Part shown: positions 1 to 7,740 of the stretch, in pieces | Layout: every line of letters begins with the position of its first letter | How positions within the stretch are numbered: the stretch's first letter is position 1 | NCBI GenBank assembly: GCA_035457725.1 | Contig: DATIBC010000020.1 | Span: 1-46,377, forward strand | Length of the DNA: 46,377 nt | Reading direction: 5' to 3' | Source: DATFES01 sp035457725 | Lineage (GTDB): Bacteria; Pseudomonadota; Alphaproteobacteria; CACIAM-22H2 | Notes under the pieces: generated by a model | What the model was told of the DNA's origin: nothing | The model's input: the letters and a program-made list of their open reading frames with translations, nothing else | The model's database searches: none | Program-made: the position numbers and the translations under genes

Positions 1-372
1 TAATACGATTACGAAGATGATCAACAACGCTCGATATGCCGCGATTCGCTTAAGACGCCACCATGATCGGCCCGATCGCGAAATTCGCGGCGACGGCCGG
101 CGCAATAAACCATGCTCCTTGGCGACCGTCGCGAGCTCCGCGAAGGCGGCCCAAAACGCGGCTTCATCTCCGGCGCCCCAGCGGTCCGTCCCTAGCCGAC
201 GCTTTTGGCTTACGATAACGGCGGCGGCGTCGGGCAGCTGAGCGCGGGCGCCGCTCTGGGCGAGCGCTGCGACCAGACGCATTGCGTCTTGGATGGCGTC
301 GTCGATGTAGTAGTAATGCCGCGCCAGCGTGACCGCCGATGTGATGTTCGGATCGTCTCTCACGGTGATCAT
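1..372 (-). CDS. Hypothetical protein with a C-proximal membrane segment, cut by the window edge
   Basis: An ATG frame at 372 on the minus strand runs without a stop to base 1, giving 124 codons, so the 3' end lies outside the window. The product begins MITVRDDPNITSAVTL, then has an amphipathic stretch rich in Ala and Tyr (HYYYIDDAIQDAMRL), a soluble part with several Trp (DRWGAGDEAAFWAAF), and a basic stretch leading into a hydrophobic run (ALLIIFVIVL). That pattern suggests a cytoplasmic N-terminal region of about 110 residues followed by a membrane segment. A GGGA lies about 11 bases upstream of the ATG. I recognise no family. The residue composition looks far more protein-like than the Arg/Pro-rich overlapping frames on either strand, which supports this frame as the coding one. 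Confidence 0.55.
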   Translation of the reverse strand, partial: MITVRDDPNITSAVTLARHYYYIDDAIQDAMRLVAALAQSGARAQLPDAAAVIVSQKRRLGTDRWGAGDEAAFWAAFAELATVAKEHGLLRRPSPRISRSGRSWWRLKRIAAYRALLIIFVIVL

Positions 373-399
373 GTTCTGAGAATCCCTTACTCCCTTGGG

Positions 400-633
400 T
401 CATCCACAGCCGCCTGTGCGCCTGGCGCCACCGCCGACATGGTGCACGTCGGACGATCTCGGAGCCGACGGATTTGGCGGTATCGGCCGGCGGCGATCGC
501 CCCCGGCGCGTCCCCACTTAGACCATTCAAGTGCGCGTTGGGCGATCGCATCGACCAAGCGATGTCGATGCGGCGGCAGCATCGTTGTGTGGTGGTCGGA
601 CCATGCGCCCGCCGGCAAGAATCCGAGGTTCAT
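400..633 (-). CDS. Possible small hypothetical protein (77 aa), doubtful
   Basis: This is the only plausible coding frame in the gap between the alpha/beta hydrolase gene and the truncated gene at the left edge. The ATG at 633 has a G-run (GGGGG) about 7 bases upstream, which could serve as a ribosome binding site. The product begins MNLGFLPAGAWSDHHTT, has a short helical-looking middle (RLVDAIAQRALEWSKWG), and ends in low-complexity Gly/Arg/Pro sequence with no motif I recognise. The C-terminal half resembles the translated noise usual in GC-rich DNA. It would sit in line with its neighbours, 40 bases after the hydrolase stop and 27 bases before the next start. It may equally be non-coding. 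Confidence 0.28.
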   Translation of the reverse strand: MNLGFLPAGAWSDHHTTMLPPHRHRLVDAIAQRALEWSKWGRAGGDRRRPIPPNPSAPRSSDVHHVGGGARRTGGCG

Positions 634-673
634 GTCGGTGCCCCCATTATATTTCAGACGGCGGCGGGCGGCG

Positions 674-1723
674 TCACGGCCGCTCGATTCGATAGCGGCG
701 ACCGCCTTCGATGGAAATTCGATTGGGTACCTGATCGGGCAGAAAGCGCCCAGAAAGCACCGCCCGCACATCTGCGATCACCTCCGGGCGTAAACGATAG
801 TACTGGTGGTTACCGTGGGCAGGGGTGGTCGAGTCGACCGCGCCGCAGTCGATAGCGACGATCCGGTTGCTGAGTCCGGAGAACGAGCGCGGCCCGCCAG
901 AGCCGAGCCGGTCGGGGTTCATCTTGGTGATGTCGCTGGTGATCAGCGCCAGGTCGCCTCGGCTGTGATAGACGTGGATCGCGCGGGCGAGCTCGGGCAG
1001 CGGGCCCAGCTTGTGCACTCGCTCGAACGCATCTTCGTCCTCGTCGGCCGCCATCAGGAACGCATTGGTGAAGATCGTCGGAAGCTGCGCTTGATCGTTG
1101 AGCGCGACGACGCCCTGGACGGCGTGCCGCAGCGCCCAATTGCCCATGCTGTGCGACACGAGATGGATCTTCTGCTCGCAGCGGCGTCCGCCGTTGGCGA
1201 GAAAGTCGACCAGACGCATCATGAAGCGTCCCATCGCGGCGCCCGATCCCGCCGCGTCGTCGCGGTCGCTGTGGTATTCCCACGGCGGCTGCACCCGGCC
1301 GTTCGACGGCCACGAAAATACGACCACGTAGGGCTCGTAAGCTACCCCGTCCCCTGGCGGCTGAATGCGATAGGCCTCTTGGATCTGCGCGGCGCGCCGC
1401 AGGCTGTCGACGAAGGTGGAGGCGAATCCGTGAATCAAGACGATGACGTCGCGCCCCTCCTTCGTCATCTGCCTGCGGAGATCGGCGAAAAGCTTGGTGC
1501 TGCCGAGCAGCTTGGCGACCTCGGAACCGTCGGTACCGAGCTTCTCGGGAAAGACGGAGACCTCGCGAACCGCGTAACCCTGGTCAGGATGATCCGAGAC
1601 CTTTTCCAGTCGCGCCGAGCCGACGCGGAAGAACATCGGCCCGTCGGCGTGAAACCGTTCGCCGAAATGTCCTTCCTTCGCCGGCACGGGATTGCGGTTG
1701 GTGGCGAAATACACTTCGACCAT
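674..1723 (-). CDS. Alpha/beta hydrolase (DUF900-like)
   Basis: A 349-residue predicted serine hydrolase of the alpha/beta fold. Visible elements are the oxyanion-region HG in VIVLIHGF (about residues 94-100), the nucleophile elbow SHSMG with Ser192, a candidate acid Asp257 in SRGDLAL and candidate base His303 or His306 in HGNHQYY. The N-terminus VEVYFATNR is typical of DUF900-type hydrolases, whose physiological substrates are mostly unknown. I chose the ATG at 1723 because GGGAG stands 7 bases upstream and the longer frame only adds Arg-rich sequence. No signal peptide is seen, so it is probably cytoplasmic. It follows a lipoprotein gene on the same strand after 47 bases, and the two are probably co-transcribed. 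Confidence 0.8.
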   Translation of the reverse strand: MVEVYFATNRNPVPAKEGHFGERFHADGPMFFRVGSARLEKVSDHPDQGYAVREVSVFPEKLGTDGSEVAKLLGSTKLFADLRRQMTKEGRDVIVLIHGFASTFVDSLRRAAQIQEAYRIQPPGDGVAYEPYVVVFSWPSNGRVQPPWEYHSDRDDAAGSGAAMGRFMMRLVDFLANGGRRCEQKIHLVSHSMGNWALRHAVQGVVALNDQAQLPTIFTNAFLMAADEDEDAFERVHKLGPLPELARAIHVYHSRGDLALITSDITKMNPDRLGSGGPRSFSGLSNRIVAIDCGAVDSTTPAHGNHQYYRLRPEVIADVRAVLSGRFLPDQVPNRISIEGGRRYRIERP

Positions 1724-1770
1724 GGCGCACTCCCGGATTGAACGAGACCGCGATCGCGGCGCGCGCCGAG

Positions 1771-2346
1771 CTATTTCTGCTGGGGCGGGCTTGGCGCTTC
1801 GACGGTCACGGTCGGAAGCTTTCCCCAATTCTCCGTCTTGATCTCCGCCTCGATCAGCTTGACGGCCTCCTGGCGCAGGAACTGCATCGCCACCCGGTAT
1901 TCGTCGTGGCTCATGAAGCCGTTCATGCGCGCTTGGCAGTATGCGAACACGCCGTCGCGATAGAACTGCAGACCCTGGGTGCGACGGGTGAGCGCGGCGA
2001 CCGAGGTGAGCAGATTCTTGACTAACTCCGCCTTTAGCTTGGCGGCGACGTCCTGGCCTTCGCCCTTGACCGTCGCCTCGCCCTCGAGCGCCGTCTTGAA
2101 TGTGGAGGCTATGCTCTCCGCGGCGTCGGGCGAGGGCTCGGCGCAGAACTTGCCGCGGTTCGCGTCGTCGAGCGGCATCAGCACAAGCCGGCGCTCGGCG
2201 GTGGTCGCCAGCGTGCCGGCGGCGTTGCTGATGCGGTCCTCGATCACCGGATTCGTCTTCGGCTCGGCGAACAACGAGGTGCCGCAGGCCGAGAGTAACG
2301 ACATGGAACCGGTCAGAAACACCAGCGGGAAAGTGGTCCGATTCAT
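1771..2346 (-). CDS. Hypothetical lipoprotein
   Basis: A 191-residue protein with a clear lipoprotein signal peptide: MNRT, a hydrophobic core, then a lipobox LSAC with Cys21, so it is likely lipidated and anchored facing the periplasm. The rest is polar and helix-rich (for example ATVKGEGQDVAAKLKAELVKNLLTSV is one continuous amphipathic region) and carries no enzyme motif I know. The ATG at 2346 is preceded by a strong AGGGAGGGG. It is the first gene of a probable minus-strand unit with the downstream alpha/beta hydrolase. The C-terminus is Pro/Gln-rich. Function is unknown. Confidence 0.75.
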   Translation of the reverse strand: MNRTTFPLVFLTGSMSLLSACGTSLFAEPKTNPVIEDRISNAAGTLATTAERRLVLMPLDDANRGKFCAEPSPDAAESIASTFKTALEGEATVKGEGQDVAAKLKAELVKNLLTSVAALTRRTQGLQFYRDGVFAYCQARMNGFMSHDEYRVAMQFLRQEAVKLIEAEIKTENWGKLPTVTVEAPSPPQQK

Positions 2347-2807
2347 CGTCCCCTCCCTGGCGCGACGATACGTGGATCGTCGGACTATCGGTCGGCGCGT
2401 GGCACGGCCCGGTGCGCGCTGCCGTCGGGACTTATTGTCGCTGCCGATCGCTCGGGCTGGGTGTGAACTGGGTCACCATTGCCAGACTCACTTCAGGGTT
2501 GATTCCGACACCCGCGCCGCGGGCGTGGCGCAGGCACGCAAATATCCGCCGTAGACGGACGATCACGCGAATGATCGCGTCCGATGGCGCGGCTGTCTTG
2601 CGTCACGGTCGCGCATATTCGCTCGAACGCCTGACGGTCGACGGACGAGTATGGCCGCCATTCAGAGGGCGCGATTCCAATTCGCCGACGATATTGACGC
2701 GCCACTGTCGAAATGGCGGCACACTGCTGCCGCTAACGGCCCCCAATACAACATCATACGACTGCGCCTGCGATGCGCCTGGATGGTGATTTGTCAGGCG
2801 ATGCGCG
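2347..2807. other. Intergenic region without a supportable gene (461 bp)
   Basis: Short overlapping frames on both strands here have no good ribosome binding sites and read as Arg/Pro-rich noise. The promoter of the lipoprotein gene should lie at the left end, on the minus strand. An imperfect hairpin is visible at 2557-2582 (GGACGATCA, loop CGCGAA, TGATCGCGTCC, with a two-base bulge). It lies downstream of the Rid-protein gene (minus strand) and could end that transcript, but it has no T-run. I see no RNA gene or repeat. Confidence 0.5.
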
Positions 2808-3191
2808 TCATTCCCCGGCATAAGCCCAGCATTCCACTTCAACCTGCGCTCCGAGCGCCAACCCGCTTGCGCCGAAAGCCGAGCGAGCGGGCAGCCGGTC
2901 TGGGTTGAAGTAGGTCAGGTAAACCTGGTTGAAGGCCGCCCATTTCGACATGTCCGCCAGCATCACGGTACATTTGAAAACGTCGGCGAAGGACAATCCG
3001 TTCTCGCGGAGCACCGCGCCTATATTCTCCATTGTCTGCCGGGCTTCGGCCTCGATACCGCCCGTCACCAGCTCCGCCTTTCCCGGCGCGTTGCCGAGCG
3101 CGCCCGAGAGGTAGAGGACGTTTCCGACGCGCACCGCCTGACTAAACGGAAGTTTTGCGGCCTTGGCCGCAGGCGAATTGATAAATTTCAT
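2808..3191 (-). CDS. Rid (YjgF/YER057c/UK114) family protein
   Basis: A 127-residue protein of the Rid family, small trimeric proteins that hydrolyse reactive enamines/imines or act on related pathway intermediates. The sequence shows the expected order: SQAVRVGNVLYLSGALG near the N-terminus, then QTMENIGAVLRENGLSFADVFKCTVMLAD, then a C-terminal AFGASGLALGAQVEVECWA. In archetypal RidA an Arg in the late 'R.aVgva.LP' motif binds the substrate carboxylate; here the equivalent zone reads ARSAFGASGLALGA, so an Arg (in PARSAF) is nearby, but the motif is not the RidA archetype and this is better called a Rid subfamily member. The start at 3191 is fixed by an AAGGAG 6 bases upstream. It lies on the same strand as the purine genes but 189 bases from its nearest neighbour. 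Confidence 0.85.
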   Translation of the reverse strand: MKFINSPAAKAAKLPFSQAVRVGNVLYLSGALGNAPGKAELVTGGIEAEARQTMENIGAVLRENGLSFADVFKCTVMLADMSKWAAFNQVYLTYFNPDRLPARSAFGASGLALGAQVEVECWAYAGE

Positions 3192-3380
3192 CGCGTACTC
3201 CTTTGCGTCGCGGCGAGTCGGCACTTGAACAAGTTTCGGCAGCCCGTGATGATGCTATTTCGCGTCGGTTCGGGACGATACTGCTTGAGGCCAGCGGCCG
3301 CACGACCGCGCTCACTGGTGCGGCCATTGGTCATGCGAGGCGTCCATCTTCCTGCGAAATTTTGATGTGCGGTGCCGCCG

Positions 3381-4046
3381 CTATCCGCCGCCAGGACGGG
3401 CCATCGGAAGATTCTGCAAGCGCGCCATCAGATCGCCGGCGGTGACCACGCCCGAGGGCGAGACGGGCAGGCCGACGGCCGCCAGTTTGGTCGCCACCCA
3501 GGTATTGCAGTTGTTGAACAGATGGAACTGCCCGTGTGCCGGATAGAAATTGCTGGCGCTCGATGCATGGCGAGTGATAACCGCGGCGCGACCCCCATCG
3601 GGCCGGTCGAAATCGGCGGCGATTTCCGTGGCCAGACGATCGAGTTCGATCCGGGTCAATGATAGGCCGACGACTTCGACATCGGGACCGCCGCCGGTCG
3701 GCGGTTGGCTTAGCCCGCGCAAGCGAATCGTCGCCGCCGTCGAGGCGAAGGCGGCCTGGAGCGCCATGCTTGGCGTCGGATCGAGGGCCGGATAGTACTC
3801 GCGATCGCCCCAACCGAACTCGAAATATCGGGCGTGCGGAAAGTCATCGGCCTCGGGCAGACGATCTTGCGGCAGGTCGTTGCGCGCGATGACGATTCCC
3901 GCATGCCAGCCATGGCGGACGACATATACATTGATGTCCTCGCCGTAATGGACCGGGGGCCCTGGCGTCGCTGTGCAGGCGAGCAGCAGGCCGAGGCAAA
4001 TGCACGCGAGCGTGAAGCGCAGGTACTGTGTCACCGATCCCTGCAT
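3381..4046 (-). CDS. DUF2459 family lipoprotein
   Basis: A protein of about 221 residues of the DUF2459 family, conserved hypotheticals of unknown function. The N-terminus has a lipoprotein signal peptide with lipobox LLAC, so it is likely membrane-anchored on the periplasmic side. Family-typical sequence follows: INVYVVRHGWHAGIVI, then YFEFGWGDREYY, and near the C-terminus FHLFNNCNTWVATKL. The conserved His in RHGWH and Cys in NNCNTW could form a papain-like Cys/His pair, as in NlpC/LRAT-type folds; that is my inference. Two in-frame ATGs occur at 4052 and 4046. A GGTGG sits about 10 bases before the second and too close to the first, so I prefer 4046. It follows puuD after 146 bases on the same strand. 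Confidence 0.8.
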   Translation of the reverse strand: MQGSVTQYLRFTLACICLGLLLACTATPGPPVHYGEDINVYVVRHGWHAGIVIARNDLPQDRLPEADDFPHARYFEFGWGDREYYPALDPTPSMALQAAFASTAATIRLRGLSQPPTGGGPDVEVVGLSLTRIELDRLATEIAADFDRPDGGRAAVITRHASSASNFYPAHGQFHLFNNCNTWVATKLAAVGLPVSPSGVVTAGDLMARLQNLPMARPGGG

Positions 4047-4192
4047 CGCCATCGATCCACCAAACCCGAGGCGTCTCGGCCAGCCGATTTCCGCCTGCTG
4101 ACAGGTCAAACGAGAATGCGTACGTCGCATGCCCGCGGCAAGCCAATCCGGCGTCGCCGCGCCGTTCGATGCGTGCAGCCGGCGCCCGGAAC

Positions 4193-5380
4193 CTAGCGCG
4201 CCGCCGCCACCCACAAGGCCAGCGCAGCGCGCTCTTCAGGGGACATTTCGGTGAGATTTCCCGGCGGCATCGCGGCGGTCCACGCGGCGTGCAAGGCGAT
4301 GGCCCGGCGCTGCATGCGGATCCGCTCGGGCGTGTCGAGCATCACGCCCTTCGGTGCCGCGACGATGCCTGCCCATACGGGCTCGGCGGCGTGGCAAGCG
4401 GCGCAGCGAGCGACGACGATCTCCTCCACCTCGGCGAAGCTCGGTGCGCGGCCGCCGCGCGAATCGCCTTGGCTTTCGGCCGGTCCAAGCGCGCTCAACC
4501 AGATGATCGCAGCACCGCAAAGGGCCGCCAGCCCCCACGTCCACCACGGCGACGGGAGCCCGCGGTGCCGCTGGTTGTAGAAATGGCGGATGGCCGCGCC
4601 GATGACGATCACCAGCGCCAGGACCAGCCAGCTCCAACGGCTGGCGAACACGAGCGGGTAGTGATTGGCGATCATGACGAAGATGACGGGGAGCGTGAGG
4701 TAGTTGTTGTGCAGCGAGCGCTGCTTTCCGCGCCGGCCGTATTCGGAATCGGGCGTCCGTCCGGCGATCAGGTCAGCGACGACGCGACGTTGGCCGGGGA
4801 TGATCACCAACAGCACGTTGGCGGCCATGATCGTGCCGATGATCGCGCCCATCTGCATGAACGCGCCGCGTCCACTCAGAGTCTGCGTGAAGCCGAAAGC
4901 GAGCGCCACCAGCAAGGCGAAGCCGATCGCGGCCAGCCTCGCCTCGTTGCGGCCGATCGACGAACGGCACAGGAAATCGTAGGCAAGCCAGCCGATGACA
5001 AGACCGCCGATGCTGAACGCGATCGCCGCCGCGGGCGACATGTCCAGAACGTGCCGGTCGATCAGATAGAGCTCGGCACCGATGTAGTAAACCAAGACGA
5101 CCAGCGCCAGGCCCGAGAACCAGGTGGCGTATGCCTCCCATTTGAACCAGGTAAGCTCGTCGGGCATCCGCGCCGGCGCCACGACGTATTTCACCATATG
5201 ATAGAAGCCGCCGCCGTGAATTTGCCAAGCCTCGCCCTGCGCGCCCTGCGGCAGCCCCGGCGGCGCTTTCAGGCTGTAGTCCAGGTGGATGAAATAGAAC
5301 GACGTGCCGATCCAGGCGACGCCGGCGACGACGTGCAGCCAGCGCACGAAGGTTTCGACCCAAGCAAGCAAGAACTCCAT
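4193..5380 (-). CDS. puuD: Urate hydroxylase PuuD (membrane urate oxidase with cytochrome c domain)
   Basis: A 395-residue fusion of an integral-membrane urate-oxidising domain (about residues 1-295, roughly eight hydrophobic segments) and a C-terminal cytochrome c domain. The family oxidises urate to 5-hydroxyisourate and passes electrons to the respiratory chain instead of making hydrogen peroxide. Family-typical sequence includes RWLHVVAGVAWIGTSFYFIH near the start and RSLHNNYLTLPVIFVMIANH in the middle. The haem c site is CAACH (residues 326-330), with Met371 in MPPGN as likely sixth ligand. I chose the ATG at 5380, with a GGAG 10 bases upstream; a TTG two codons earlier is possible. It lies 19 bases after xdhB, so urate made by xanthine dehydrogenase would be consumed by the next gene product. 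Genes for 5-hydroxyisourate hydrolase and OHCU decarboxylase are not in this window. Confidence 0.93.
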   Translation of the reverse strand: MEFLLAWVETFVRWLHVVAGVAWIGTSFYFIHLDYSLKAPPGLPQGAQGEAWQIHGGGFYHMVKYVVAPARMPDELTWFKWEAYATWFSGLALVVLVYYIGAELYLIDRHVLDMSPAAAIAFSIGGLVIGWLAYDFLCRSSIGRNEARLAAIGFALLVALAFGFTQTLSGRGAFMQMGAIIGTIMAANVLLVIIPGQRRVVADLIAGRTPDSEYGRRGKQRSLHNNYLTLPVIFVMIANHYPLVFASRWSWLVLALVIVIGAAIRHFYNQRHRGLPSPWWTWGLAALCGAAIIWLSALGPAESQGDSRGGRAPSFAEVEEIVVARCAACHAAEPVWAGIVAAPKGVMLDTPERIRMQRRAIALHAAWTAAMPPGNLTEMSPEERAALALWVAAAR

Positions 5381-5399
5381 CGCCAAGATTCTCCGTGCG

Positions 5400-7733
5400 T
5401 CAGCGATTCGTCGCGCGCTTGATCCGCTCGACGGCCATTAAGATCCGCTCGGGCGTCGCCGGCGCATCGAGCGCCGGATAGATCGCATAATCGCCGACGC
5501 TGGCGATCGCGTCGGAAAGCGCCAGAAACGCCGAGATGGCAAGCATCAATGGCGGCTCGCCCACCGCCTTCGAGCGGAAGATCGTCTCCTCGACGTTCTC
5601 GCCGCGTTCGAACAGCTTCATTCGCATGTCGAGCGGGCGATCGGAACACGCCGGAATCTTGTACGTCGAAGGTGCATGGGTGGCGAGGCGGCCGCGGTCG
5701 TCCCACACCAGCTCCTCCATAGTCAGCCAGCCCGCGCCTTGCACGAAACCGCCCTCGACCTGTCCGAGATCGATCGCCGGATTGAGCGATTTGCCGACGT
5801 CGTGGAGGATATCGACGCGCAGAATGCGGTTTTCGCCGGTCAGCGTGTCGATCGCCGCCTCGCTGACCGCGGCGCCATAGGCGAAGTAGAAGAACGGGCG
5901 GCCCTCGCCGGTTGCGGCGTCCCAGCCGATTTTCGGCGTCGCGTAGTAGCCGGTCGCCGACAGCGGAACCCGCGCCAGGTAAGCGTCGCGGATCGCCGTC
6001 TCGAACGCGATCTCGGAGTCGCGAACGCGAATTCGTCCGGGCAGAAACGCCACGCTTTCGGGGTCGCTTTGGTAACGCTCGGCGAGGAAGGCGGCAAGCC
6101 GCCGCTTGATCTTGCGCGCCGCCGCACGCGCCGCCATGCCGTTGAGATCGGCGCCCGATGAGGCCGCGGTGGCCGAGGTGTTCGGGACCTTGGCCGTCGT
6201 CGTCGCCGTAATCTTGACCCGCTCGAAATCGACCTGGAACTCCTCGGCCACGACTTGCGCGATCTTGGTGTGCAGACCCTGGCCCATTTCGGTTCCGCCG
6301 TGGCTCAAGTGGATCGAGCCGTCGGTGTAAACGTGGATCAGCGCGCCGGCCTGGTTGAGAAACGTCTTGGTGAAGGAGATGCCAAACTTCACCGGGGTAA
6401 GCGCGATGCCGCGTTTGAGGACCGGGCTCCGCGCGTTCCACTCCCGGATCGCCGCACGCCGCTCGGCATAGTCGGAGCTCGCGACGAGTTCGTCGACGAT
6501 GTCTTGGATGATGCAATCCTCGACCACCATGTTGTAATGGGTCACGCGGCGCTCGGTCGACGGCGCCGTGCGCTTATGCGCGTAGAAATTGGCGCGCCGC
6601 ACCGCAAGTGGGTCTTGACCCAGGACATGCGCGATCTCGTCGATCGCCCGCTCGATGCCGATCATGCCTTGTGGCCCGCCGAAGCCGCGGAACGCCGTGT
6701 TCGACTGCGTGTGCGTCTTGCAGCGATACGAGGTGACCCTGGCGGCAGGCAGGTAATAGCAGTTGTCGATGTGGAACATGGCGCGATCGGCGACCGGCTG
6801 CGAAAGATCGAACGACATGCCGCACCGGATGGCATGATCGAGCTCCAGCCCGAGAATACGGCCGGCGGCGTCGAAGCCGACGCGATAATCGATGCGGAAG
6901 TCGTGCCGCTTGCCGGTGATCGTCATGTCGTCGTCGCGGTCGTAGCAAACTTTCGCCGGCCGGCCGGTCATCCTGGCGGCGAGCGCCGCGACAGCGGCTG
7001 GAAGGTTGCCCTGGCTCTCCTTGCCGCCAAACGCTCCGCCCATGCGCCGCACCTCGACGGTGACTGCGTGATTGGGCACACCGAGTACGTCGGCCACCTT
7101 GTGTTGGATCTCGCTTGGATGCTGCGAGGAACAGAAGATCAGGACGTCGCGATCCTCCCCCGGTATTGCCAGCGCCGCCTGCCCCTCGAGGTAGAAATGC
7201 TCCTGGGCGCCCACGTAAAAGCGTCCTTCGAGCTTGTGCGGCGCGGCGGCGATTGCGGCGGCCGGGTCGCCTCGTCGAAGGGTTACCGGCGCCTCGAGCA
7301 GCGACATCGCCTCCATTGCCTGATCGACGGTGAGGATCGCCGGACGGTCGCGGTACTCGACGAGCGCCAGTTTGGCGGCGGCGCGCGCTTGGTCGATCGT
7401 TTCGGCGGCGACGGCAAACAGCGACTGGCCGAAATACTCGACCAGCCCGTCGGCGAAGACCGGGTCGTCGCCCTTGAGCGGGCTGACGTCGTTCTTGCCC
7501 GGGACGTCGCGCGCCGTTAGCACCGCGACGACTCCGGGCTGATTGCGAACTTTCGTGAGATCCACGCGCGCGATGCTCGCGTGGGCGCGTTCGCTCATGG
7601 CAATGTGAACTTGCAGGGTTCCCGGCGGCTCGGGAATGTCGTCGGTATAGAGCGCCTCGCCGGTGACGTGTTTCACCGCACTGTCGTGGCTGAACGCCGC
7701 GTGTGCGCCGCCGGTGATCGCGGTCTTGCTCAC
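5400..7733 (-). CDS. xdhB: Xanthine dehydrogenase, molybdopterin-binding subunit
   Basis: A 777-residue large subunit of xanthine dehydrogenase, which hydroxylates hypoxanthine and xanthine to urate at a Mo-cofactor. The N-terminal half shows the hammerhead domain (KHVTGEALYTDDIPEP), then MGGAFGGKE and FRGFGGPQGM, which are cofactor-binding motifs. Near the C-terminus VGEPPL carries the catalytic Glu (Glu726). The length is normal for bacterial XdhB. The start is a GTG at 7733, only 7 bases after the xdhA stop, so the two subunits are translationally linked. puuD follows directly. xdhC, encoding the chaperone that usually loads sulfurated cofactor and often follows xdhB, is not adjacent and not found elsewhere in the window. 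Confidence 0.95.
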   Translation of the reverse strand: MSKTAITGGAHAAFSHDSAVKHVTGEALYTDDIPEPPGTLQVHIAMSERAHASIARVDLTKVRNQPGVVAVLTARDVPGKNDVSPLKGDDPVFADGLVEYFGQSLFAVAAETIDQARAAAKLALVEYRDRPAILTVDQAMEAMSLLEAPVTLRRGDPAAAIAAAPHKLEGRFYVGAQEHFYLEGQAALAIPGEDRDVLIFCSSQHPSEIQHKVADVLGVPNHAVTVEVRRMGGAFGGKESQGNLPAAVAALAARMTGRPAKVCYDRDDDMTITGKRHDFRIDYRVGFDAAGRILGLELDHAIRCGMSFDLSQPVADRAMFHIDNCYYLPAARVTSYRCKTHTQSNTAFRGFGGPQGMIGIERAIDEIAHVLGQDPLAVRRANFYAHKRTAPSTERRVTHYNMVVEDCIIQDIVDELVASSDYAERRAAIREWNARSPVLKRGIALTPVKFGISFTKTFLNQAGALIHVYTDGSIHLSHGGTEMGQGLHTKIAQVVAEEFQVDFERVKITATTTAKVPNTSATAASSGADLNGMAARAAARKIKRRLAAFLAERYQSDPESVAFLPGRIRVRDSEIAFETAIRDAYLARVPLSATGYYATPKIGWDAATGEGRPFFYFAYGAAVSEAAIDTLTGENRILRVDILHDVGKSLNPAIDLGQVEGGFVQGAGWLTMEELVWDDRGRLATHAPSTYKIPACSDRPLDMRMKLFERGENVEETIFRSKAVGEPPLMLAISAFLALSDAIASVGDYAIYPALDAPATPERILMAVERIKRATNR

Positions 7734-7740
7734 CGCCCGG

